Below, piece after piece: positions 1 to 5,045 of a stretch of 5,045 nt of DNA. The position numbers and the translations under genes were made by a program. Source of the DNA: Desulfomonile tiedjei (GTDB lineage Bacteria > Desulfobacterota > Desulfomonilia > Desulfomonilales > Desulfomonilaceae). The notes under the pieces were generated by a model that ran no database searches, was not told the origin of the DNA, and saw only the letters and a program-made list of their open reading frames with translations. Each line of letters opens with the position of its first letter. The stretch's first letter is position 1. The stretch covers positions 1 through 5,045 of the forward strand of contig DYRE01000177.1 in the NCBI GenBank assembly GCA_020718965.1, in the 5' to 3' direction.

Positions 1-115
1 GTCTACCGAATCCTTTTACCTCTGTAACCGTCATCCCCTGTATACCTATGGAATGAAGGGCCTCTTTGACGTCGTCAAGCTTAAATGGCTTGATAATAAC
101 TTCTACTTTTTTCAT
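1..115 (-). CDS. glnK: PII nitrogen regulatory protein, N-terminal part (GlnK/GlnB family), truncated by window edge
   Basis: The first 38 codons are present and begin MKKVEVIIKPFKLDDVKEAL, followed by a GIQGMTVTEVKGFGR stretch at residues 24-38. This is the highly conserved first beta-strand, helix and second strand of PII proteins. The T-loop with its uridylylation tyrosine, and the C-terminal ATP-binding part, lie off the left edge, so GlnB and GlnK cannot be told apart from sequence. The symbol glnK is inferred from the position directly downstream of amt. PII trimers bind ATP/ADP and 2-oxoglutarate in the cytoplasm; GlnK-type members plug the Amt channel when ammonium is plentiful. The ATG at 113-115 is preceded by an AAGGGGA ribosome binding site (121-127) at good spacing. 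The 92-bp gap after amt has no visible terminator hairpin or convincing promoter, so the gene is probably co-transcribed with amt from the sigma54 promoter at 1574-1589. Confidence 0.95.
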   Translation of the reverse strand, partial: MKKVEVIIKPFKLDDVKEALHSIGIQGMTVTEVKGFGR

Positions 116-207
116 GCCTATCCCCTTTTTATAAAATCATTGACCGGATATGTCTGTGCTCTCATTTCAAGGTTAAAATACACCATTCATTGCTCAGTAG
201 CTGATCA

Positions 208-1446
208 TCAGATGTTGTAAGCAGTCTCACCGTGCTCAGAAGTATCACAACCAATGACCTCGTCTTCTTCGGAGACTTTTAGACCAACGATGGCTTTGAC
301 AACGTAGAGGATGATCAAAGTCACAACCAGAGAATAGACTATAGTTGCAACGATTGCCACAATTTGAACCCATAATTGGCCAGGATTTCCAAAGAATAGG
401 CCATCATTTCCAGCAGCGTTTATGGCCTTGGATGCGAAGAGTCCAGTGGCGATTGCGCCCCATATTCCACCGACTCCATGAACACCTACTACATCCAGAG
501 CATCGTCATAACCCAGGGAGTTTTTAGCCAGGACAGCCAGGTAACAGAGAACTCCGGCCACTGCGCCCAATATTACAGATGACACTGGACCAACAAACCC
601 TGAAGCAGGCGTGATAGCCACAAGACCGGCGACCGCTCCAGACGCCACACCGAGTGTGGTAGGTTTACCCTTGATAACCCATTCAGCCACTGCCCAGGAT
701 AGCGCCGCCGCTGCTGTGGCCATGTGAGTGACTACGAAGGCCATGGAAGCGCCTTCGCTGGCGCTCAGTGCGCTACCTGCGTTGAAACCGAACCATCCAA
801 ACCAGAGCAGGCCGGCGCCGAGCAAAGTCAGAGTGAGGTTGTGAGGGATCATTGGAACGTGCCCGTATCCTTTACGTTTACCGATGACGATAGCGCATGC
901 GAGAGCCGCTACTCCAGCGTTAATATGCACTACGGTGCCTCCGGCGAAATCCAGAGCCCCCATTGCGGATAGCCATCCGCCCGGACCCCACACCCAGTGA
1001 GCCACAGGACTGTAGACGAATGTGAGCCAGAGGATCATGAACAATACAAATGAGCTGAATTTCATTCTTTCCGCAAAGGCCCCGGTAATAAGAGCGGGCG
1101 TAATGATTGCAAACATACACTGGAAGATCATGAATGTTGTCCCAGGTATGGTCATTGTCTTGGATGGATCGATAAGGTCAGGGAACAGGTCCGCTCCTAT
1201 GTTGTTCAGGAAAAAATATTTGGATCCGCCTAACCAACCCCCAAGGGCGTCTGGCGCAAATGCAAGGCTGAATCCGTAAAACATCCAGATTATCGATGCC
1301 AGTCCCATTAAAAAGAAACTGTGCATCATGGTCGATAAAACGTTTTTGGATCTTGTCAATCCTCCGTAAAACATCGCAAGACCCGGCGTCATGAGTAAAA
1401 CTAACGCCGAAGAAATTAGTACCCACGCATTGTCAGCTTGATTCAT
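208..1446 (-). CDS. amt: Ammonium transporter, Amt/AmtB family
   Basis: This complete 412-residue inner-membrane channel matches the length of mature E. coli AmtB and is built of about eleven hydrophobic segments. The twin pore histidines are H174 (in DFAGGTVVHINAG, 166-178) and H323 (in GVHGVGG). D166 corresponds to AmtB D160. The gate phenylalanines are probably F112 (in FQCMF) and F221 (in GWFGFNAGSA), and W153 corresponds to W148 at the external ammonium site. The cytoplasmic tail ends SEHGETAYNI, close to the tail by which AmtB couples to GlnK. Unlike E. coli AmtB, no cleavable signal peptide precedes the first membrane segment: the protein starts at MNQADNAW, equivalent to a point near the mature AmtB N-terminus. 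The start is fixed by a strong GGAGGT site 9 bases upstream. The family conducts ammonium/ammonia into the cell when nitrogen is scarce. The gene sits between nifA and the PII gene, all in one direction, and has its own sigma54 promoter. Confidence 0.97.
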   Translation of the reverse strand: MNQADNAWVLISSALVLLMTPGLAMFYGGLTRSKNVLSTMMHSFFLMGLASIIWMFYGFSLAFAPDALGGWLGGSKYFFLNNIGADLFPDLIDPSKTMTIPGTTFMIFQCMFAIITPALITGAFAERMKFSSFVLFMILWLTFVYSPVAHWVWGPGGWLSAMGALDFAGGTVVHINAGVAALACAIVIGKRKGYGHVPMIPHNLTLTLLGAGLLWFGWFGFNAGSALSASEGASMAFVVTHMATAAAALSWAVAEWVIKGKPTTLGVASGAVAGLVAITPASGFVGPVSSVILGAVAGVLCYLAVLAKNSLGYDDALDVVGVHGVGGIWGAIATGLFASKAINAAGNDGLFFGNPGQLWVQIVAIVATIVYSLVVTLIILYVVKAIVGLKVSEEDEVIGCDTSEHGETAYNI

Positions 1447-1455
1447 TTTTCGACT

Positions 1456-1461
1456 ACCTCC
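1456..1461 (-). promoter_or_regulatory. Shine-Dalgarno site of amt
   Basis: On the minus strand GGAGGT lies 9 bases before the amt ATG (1444-1446). It settles the start even though the frame stays open further upstream. It also supports the conclusion that this Amt is made without a cleavable signal peptide. Confidence 0.85.
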
Positions 1462-1573
1462 AGATTTATTTTTTAAGCTAACGCTTTTCTCGTAATCAGT
1501 GAGCGCTCTGAATCGGTTTGTCTCCGAGTTACCAGCTCTATGATGAACAGGGCTCGTATTTTACTGAAGGTAG

Positions 1574-1589
1574 AGCAACAGTGGCGCCA
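1574..1589 (-). promoter_or_regulatory. Sigma54 (-24/-12) promoter of amt-glnK
   Basis: The minus strand reads TGGCGCCACTGTTGCT. This fits the sigma54 consensus TGGCRYG-N4-TTGCW at nearly every informative position, with the invariant GG (-24) and GC (-12) at exactly the required spacing; the usual G after the fifth and sixth bases is a C. Transcription would start near 1563 and give a leader of about 117 bases before amt. Such promoters are silent until an enhancer-binding AAA+ activator acts on them. One, NifA, is encoded directly upstream, and NtrC is the other known activator of amt genes. No textbook NifA (TGT-N10-ACA) or NtrC site was found by eye between 1590 and 1720. Confidence 0.85.
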
Positions 1590-1720
1590 AAACAGCCAAG
1601 AAAATATGCTGGGAGGATAACATGTTTAAATAATGAGATTAAACGTTAAGAGGTAATCCCTGGAAGTCTTAAGTTCAAAAGGTATAAGCCACCGAAATGT
1701 AGGTAAAACATACGACCCCG

Positions 1721-3295
1721 TTACATTAACGTACGAAACTTCCTCGCGTCTATTCCGTGCTTTCTTACCCTTAAACCCATTATCCGCTCTGTCAGCCCCA
1801 AGGTTCGAGCTGCTTTAGCCTTGTTCCCGCGTGCCTCTTTTAAAGCGTCGACGATCAAATCGCGTTCAATTGTCTCAAGCGTGGTGTCAAGCGCGCCGGA
1901 ATATCCAGTACCGCTAGCCTCAGCCGTTTGAAGCGTGGGAGGAAGATTGTGAGAATGGATGACCTGGTCCGAACTCAGTAGCACCGCTCTTTCAATGCAA
2001 TTCTCCAGCTCTCTGACATTACCGGGCCAGTGATAGCTCATCAACATGTCAATGGCGGGGGTTGAAATCCGAAGGACTGGTTTATCGTTCGCTCGGCTGT
2101 ACTTGTCGATGAAATAGTCAGCCAGTAAAGGAATATCGGTCTTTCTCTCCCTCAATGGAGGAATGTGAACTGGGAATACATTAAGCCTATAATACAGATC
2201 ATGCCGGAAAATTCCCTGAGTGATCAGCAGTTCGAGATCTCTATTCGTTGCGGTAATAATCCTCACGTCGGTTTTCAGGGTAGTTGATCCTCCAACGCGT
2301 TCAAATTCCTTTTCCTGAAGTACCCGGAGAAGTTTAATCTGGGTGGTGGGGGATAGATCGCCAATTTCATCGAGAAAAATAGTTCCACTGTGCGCAAGTT
2401 CGAAACGGCCCTTCCGGGTTGCTATTGCGCCAGTGAAAGCTCCTCTCTCGTGTCCAAAAAGCTCACTCTCGACAACGCTCTCAGGAAGCGCTCCGCAGTT
2501 GACTTTTACAAAGGGTTTATCAGCCCTGGGGCTGTTGTAGTGTATGGCATGGGCAACCAATTCCTTGCCGGTGCCACTTTCACCCCTCACAAGAACGGTG
2601 GCCTCGCTCGGAGATACCTGGGATATAAGGTCATAAACAGCGCGCATGACTTTGGAATTGCCTACAATGTTTGAAGGCCTGAACCTTTCCTTTAACGCGC
2701 TCTGTAGCCGGGCGTTTTCTTCAACAAGGCGCTGTTTCTCTTCCTGCGCCTCCTGTCTTAAGCGAACGGCTTGGGCGATCATAGATGCGATAATTGACAA
2801 CAACCGCACGTCTTCCTTAAAGGAAACACCCTCCTCGAAAAGACGGTCAGCGCTCAGCGCGCCTATAACTTCATTTCCGATCTTGATTGGCACGCAAATG
2901 AAAGAAATGTCCTTTTTCCCAAATCGTTTTCTAGCGCCGGTTTTATCCAAAAACATGGGTTCATCAGAAATGTGAGGCACTATGGCGGATTTGCCTGTCT
3001 TGACAACTTGTCCTGTAATTCCCTCCCCTGGTCTGTACCTGCCGCGTTCCTTCTGAGTCTCCGAGAGTCCGTGCGCGGCTTCTATCATGATCTCACCGGA
3101 TTGCCTGTTAAGAAGTGTTATGGTTCCCCTCAGCATCCCCATTTGGCGTGCAATAGCTTCCAGCGCCGGTCCCACGACCTCCCCAAGGTCAAGGCTCCTG
3201 TCGAGTATCTGGCTTATTTCAAATAAAATGAGGAGTTCCTGAAGTTCACGTTTTATGGCGGAGCGATCTTGTTGGCTAGTCATATTAAAAACCAT
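1721..3295 (-). CDS. nifA: NifA, sigma54-dependent activator of nitrogen fixation genes
   Basis: This complete 524-residue cytoplasmic regulator has the NifA domain order. A GAF sensor spans about residues 18-180, with the NifA-like stretches GEGITGQVVKTGK (90-102) and FICVPIKIGNEVIGALSADR (132-151). A short charged coiled linker follows (about 178-205), then a sigma54-interacting AAA+ domain (about 208-440), then a Fis-type helix-turn-helix (about 475-520). The AAA+ domain shows Walker A GESGTGKE (238-245), the sigma54 contact loop GAFTGA (285-290), Walker B IFLDE (306-310), arginine-finger region FRHDLYYRLN (363-372) and sensor II WPGNVREL (423-430). The DNA-binding helices end TLGLTERIMGLRVRKHGID. 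It lacks the four-cysteine motif of oxygen-sensing rhizobial NifA: the only cysteines are C134, C267 and C433. No nifL is adjacent. The ATG at 3293-3295 lacks a strong ribosome site (only GATGG-type bases upstream), and the ATG at codon 5 is an alternative start with no better site. A near-consensus sigma70 promoter sits 33 bp upstream. The target nif genes are not in the window; amt is a plausible target. Confidence 0.95.
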   Translation of the reverse strand: MVFNMTSQQDRSAIKRELQELLILFEISQILDRSLDLGEVVGPALEAIARQMGMLRGTITLLNRQSGEIMIEAAHGLSETQKERGRYRPGEGITGQVVKTGKSAIVPHISDEPMFLDKTGARKRFGKKDISFICVPIKIGNEVIGALSADRLFEEGVSFKEDVRLLSIIASMIAQAVRLRQEAQEEKQRLVEENARLQSALKERFRPSNIVGNSKVMRAVYDLISQVSPSEATVLVRGESGTGKELVAHAIHYNSPRADKPFVKVNCGALPESVVESELFGHERGAFTGAIATRKGRFELAHSGTIFLDEIGDLSPTTQIKLLRVLQEKEFERVGGSTTLKTDVRIITATNRDLELLITQGIFRHDLYYRLNVFPVHIPPLRERKTDIPLLADYFIDKYSRANDKPVLRISTPAIDMLMSYHWPGNVRELENCIERAVLLSSDQVIHSHNLPPTLQTAEASGTGYSGALDTTLETIERDLIVDALKEARGNKAKAARTLGLTERIMGLRVRKHGIDARKFRTLM

Positions 3296-3319
3296 CCATC
3301 ATACAAAAATCTGGGCAAT

Positions 3320-3335
3320 CCTACAAAATTGTAGG
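3320..3335. promoter_or_regulatory. Perfect inverted repeat overlapping the nifA -10 box (candidate operator)
   Basis: CCTACAAAATTGTAGG consists of two perfect 7-base arms (CCTACAA / TTGTAGG) around a central AA. It covers the whole -10 hexamer of the predicted nifA promoter and reaches the predicted start site near 3321, the usual place for a repressor operator. The arms can be prolonged by CAA/TTG (3316-3318 and 3336-3338) if the base at 3319 is looped out. I do not recognise the motif as the site of a named regulator. A hairpin in the transcript is unlikely because most of the repeat lies upstream of the predicted start site. Confidence 0.5.
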
Positions 3336-3356
3336 TTGAATTGATTCATTTGTCAA
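3328..3356 (-). promoter_or_regulatory. Sigma70-type promoter of nifA
   Basis: On the minus strand TTGACA (3351-3356, a perfect -35) is followed after exactly 17 bases by TACAAT (3328-3333, five of six matches to the -10 consensus). The predicted start near 3321 gives a leader of about 26 bases to the nifA ATG. This implies that nifA is made by the housekeeping polymerase and not from a sigma54 promoter, so control would come from a repressor or from the activity of NifA itself. A small second dyad, TGAATTGATTCA (3337-3348), lies in the spacer but is short enough to be chance. Confidence 0.75.
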
Positions 3357-3540
3357 AATTGTTCTGGGTCAATCTAGTGGTTTCTTTTGAACGGTTAGAA
3401 AAAAAGGATTGAACACTTGATAAGTTAATCAAAAGCGATAAATATGAAGAAAGTAGATATTATGCTGGAGTTATCAGGGATAAGGCGTATGCGATCCAAA
3501 GCCTCAAAATCAATTGCCAGGAAAGTATAATGATGATAAA

Positions 3541-3663
3541 ATGTTAGAACTTACATTATCTATAATGACTTTTAATGATTCACCCGTACCACTTGATTCT
3601 TTGCGGGATTCTGAGTCGGGCAAGGTTCTTTATTCCTATGATGGAGAGACGATCCCGGTATGA
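3541..3663 (+). CDS. Possible 40-residue protein overlapping the start of the transglycosylase gene
   Basis: This short frame starts ATG at 3541, reads MLELTLSIMTFNDSPVPLDS and then continues as a polar, acidic stretch ending YDGETIPV. Its TGA (3661-3663) overlaps the ATG at 3660 as ATGA, an arrangement typical of translationally coupled genes. The composition is protein-like, but I recognise no family. The weak point is initiation: the best ribosome site, AGGAAAG (3519-3525), lies 15 bases upstream, too far for this ATG. That site is better placed for an ATG at 3530, which opens a five-codon frame (MMIKC) whose TAG overlaps this start region. An alternative start at 3565 has no ribosome site. 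It may be a real small gene, a leader that controls translation of the next gene, or chance. Confidence 0.3.
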   Translation: MLELTLSIMTFNDSPVPLDSLRDSESGKVLYSYDGETIPV

Positions 3664-5045
3664 TGTTGAAAAACAAGGACAACATGATTTGTGAGACTGT
3701 CAGACAGGTAAAGGTTCAGATTAGAGCTTATTCTCCTGCGCTCTTATTAATGCTTTTCCTGATCATCATTCCAATATTAGGACCGGAATTGGTTTTTTCA
3801 GCTAGCCAATTGGACAAGTCGGAAGCTGGCGCCCGATTAGCCTTTGTTTCCGGGAAGAAAGCTCTGGAACAAGGGAATGTAACCCAGGCGGAGAAGTTCT
3901 GGAAGCCTATCCTGGGTGAAGGTGTTTACGGTCCAGTAGCATATTTGTTGCTGGCGAGAGGATTTGCTCAGGCAGGGGATTTTTCTAAGAGTGAATCTCT
4001 GATCAGGGATTTTCTGAAATTGTATCCGGCAAGCCCTTATAAAGAGGCGGCTATAGAGGAATTGACAGAGTATGTTTACAGGCAGAGCAAACCGGAAGCT
4101 CCCAGATTACTCCTTTCTGCCCTTTCAAAGGCTTCGGAAAGCAGGAAACAGGCTCTACTTCTGCAACTCGGAGACATCGAATCAACCCTCGGCTCTTTTG
4201 AGAAGGCGCTGATATATTACAGGAAACTATACATCAATTATCCTGCGGGACCGGAGGGATTAAAGGCACGGGACAGAATCTCCCGATTAGCCTTTAACCG
4301 CAAGATCAAAAAACCAGAATTCACGGAGAGCGAATTACTCAATCGAGCGGCCAGGCTCAGTTCGGCCGGTCGTTATGATCTGGCCTCCGAAATCTATCTT
4401 GGTCTTTCAAGGCAAAAGCCCCAGGACTCAACATTGAAAGTCAGATACGCTCGCTGTCTTTACAAGGATCGTCAAAATGATCTGGCTATAAAGGTTATCA
4501 AAGAATTTTTGTCCGGGCCTCATACAGAAGACTCAAAGCTCGATGCGCTGTACATATTAAGCCTGGTCTACTGGAGAATTGACAAAGACGCTGAGTTTGA
4601 ATCCTGCAGTTCAAAAATTCTGGAGAAGGGGCAGACAAAATACAAGAAACGAGTAATGGCGAATATGGCCGCATTCAACTACGAGAAGGGGAGGTTGAGT
4701 AAAGCCGAGTCCTATTTCAATAAACTTCTCTCTGAGTCAGTTGACCCATCCACAAAGGCTAAAGTGAAGTGGAGGCTGGCGTGGATCAAATACCGGTCGA
4801 GGCGGTACGCGGAATCAGCGGAGATTTTCAAGGAACTGAGACAGATTTCCCGAGACCAACAAATAGCAAGCGTATCGAAGTATTGGCAGGCAAGGGCTAT
4901 GACAATGGCTGGGGAATTCGAAAAAGCGGAACCTTTGTTCAGGAGCTTGGCCGCAAATAACCCCTTTGACTACTACGGCGCTGAATCCCAAAACATTCTT
5001 CTTCAGTCCAAGAAAAAAGCGGCTGAGAAAAATCCTCCAGTCAGG
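3660..5045 (+). CDS. slt: Soluble lytic murein transglycosylase (Slt70-like), N-terminal helical part, truncated by window edge
   Basis: The frame is open from the ATG at 3660 to the right edge, giving 462 residues. A basic N-terminus and a hydrophobic core (about residues 26-40) form a signal peptide, with cleavage likely near VFSA (45-48), so the product is periplasmic. After that comes a long run of paired TPR-like helices, for example AYLLLARGFAQAGDFSKSES, GSFEKALIYYRKL and KGRLSKAESYFNKLL. The strongest family mark is KYWQARAM (407-414) followed by NPFDYYG (434-440), the end of the superhelical domain that precedes the catalytic domain in Slt70-type enzymes. These enzymes cut the MurNAc-GlcNAc bond of peptidoglycan, leaving 1,6-anhydroMurNAc. 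The catalytic SLT domain with its glutamate must lie off the right edge, so activity cannot be judged. An in-frame TGA at 3639 limits the start; GGAGAG (3643-3648) lies 11 bases before the ATG. The ATG at 3684, behind AAGGA, is an alternative that would shorten the unusually long signal-peptide n-region. Confidence 0.85.
   Translation, partial: MMLKNKDNMICETVRQVKVQIRAYSPALLLMLFLIIIPILGPELVFSASQLDKSEAGARLAFVSGKKALEQGNVTQAEKFWKPILGEGVYGPVAYLLLARGFAQAGDFSKSESLIRDFLKLYPASPYKEAAIEELTEYVYRQSKPEAPRLLLSALSKASESRKQALLLQLGDIESTLGSFEKALIYYRKLYINYPAGPEGLKARDRISRLAFNRKIKKPEFTESELLNRAARLSSAGRYDLASEIYLGLSRQKPQDSTLKVRYARCLYKDRQNDLAIKVIKEFLSGPHTEDSKLDALYILSLVYWRIDKDAEFESCSSKILEKGQTKYKKRVMANMAAFNYEKGRLSKAESYFNKLLSESVDPSTKAKVKWRLAWIKYRSRRYAESAEIFKELRQISRDQQIASVSKYWQARAMTMAGEFEKAEPLFRSLAANNPFDYYGAESQNILLQSKKKAAEKNPPVR

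Larger units (their letters stand above)
3296..3659. other. Divergent intergenic region between nifA and the lytic transglycosylase gene
   Basis: This 364-bp, AT-rich stretch holds the nifA promoter and its inverted repeat at 3320-3356. It also contains a weak rightward promoter candidate, TTGTCA (3350-3355) - 17 bases - TCTAGT (3373-3378), on the opposite strand over the nifA -35 box. A second weak candidate is TTGATA (3417-3422) with TAAATA (3439-3444). From 3444 onward there is only a chain of very short plus-strand reading frames, of which the one at 3541-3663 is the most gene-like. No terminator, RNA gene or repeat array was seen. Confidence 0.6.

Noticed and set aside
116..207. A terminator or separate promoter between amt and the PII gene
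   Set aside because: No stem-loop with T-run and no -35/-10 or -24/-12 pair was visible on the minus strand, so co-transcription is the simpler reading.
724..972. Plus-strand open frame of 82 codons opposite amt
   Set aside because: It is antisense to the conserved pore region of amt, with a low-complexity mixed sequence and no ribosome site or family resemblance.
1501..1508. Palindrome GAGCGCTC in the amt leader
   Set aside because: Eight bases with no loop and no following T-run; too short to be a terminator or a convincing operator.
2646..2975. Plus-strand open frame of 109 codons opposite nifA
   Set aside because: It lies entirely antisense to the GAF domain and linker coding region of nifA, which is clearly the real gene; its Ser/Cys-rich translation is typical of an antisense shadow.
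3444..3530. 28-codon frame starting MKKVDIMLEL, similar to the PII N-terminus MKKVEVIIKP
   Set aside because: The likeness ends after about five residues, there is no ribosome site, and the rest is a basic stretch unlike PII. It is treated as chance and mentioned only as part of the overlapping-frame observation.
3526..3566. Two perfect TATAAT hexamers (3526-3531 and 3561-3566) as promoters for the transglycosylase gene
   Set aside because: Neither has a recognisable -35 element at 16-18 bases and neither has an extended -10 TG. In AT-rich DNA the hexamer alone is weak evidence.
4769..4960. Plus-strand open frame of 63 codons inside the transglycosylase gene
   Set aside because: It is out of frame within the TPR-like region, which continues unbroken to the window edge and contains the family motifs KYWQARAM and NPFDYYG.

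Overview
The window looks like a stretch of chromosome from a nitrogen-fixing Gram-negative bacterium, most likely a Desulfobacterota/deltaproteobacterial type. The evidence is a NifA-type sigma54 activator, an Amt/PII pair behind a sigma54 (-24/-12) promoter, and a Slt-type periplasmic lytic transglycosylase. The taxonomic placement is inferred from the look of the proteins, not measured. No mobile elements, RNA genes or CRISPR repeats were seen.

Layout. Positions 1-115 (minus) hold the first 38 codons of a PII signalling protein (GlnK/GlnB); the rest lies off the left edge. Positions 208-1446 (minus) encode a complete Amt ammonium channel, 92 bp upstream of the PII gene and in the same direction. 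Positions 1447-1720 are intergenic and carry a very good sigma54 promoter pointing at amt. Positions 1721-3295 (minus) encode a complete NifA (GAF - AAA+ - HTH). Positions 3296-3659 form the divergent intergenic region. Its left part has a near-consensus sigma70 promoter for nifA, with a perfect 7-bp-arm inverted repeat lying across the -10 box. Its right part may encode a tiny protein (3541-3663) whose stop overlaps the next start as ATGA. Positions 3660-5045 (plus) encode the N-terminal 462 residues of a Slt-like lytic transglycosylase, cut off by the right edge before its catalytic domain.

How the genes may work together. The minus-strand genes form a compact nitrogen-control unit. nifA appears to be made from a housekeeping promoter that may be repressed at its -10 box. 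NifA, or another sigma54 activator such as NtrC, would then switch on amt-glnK from the -24/-12 promoter. The PII product would gate the Amt channel and could also report nitrogen status to NifA, which has no NifL partner here and lacks the cysteine motif of oxygen-sensing rhizobial NifA. No terminator is visible between nifA and amt, so read-through is possible. The lytic transglycosylase is divergent and probably functionally unrelated.

I did not find a clearly new biological system. The most interesting features are the regulatory architecture around nifA and amt, and the small overlapping reading frames in front of the transglycosylase gene.
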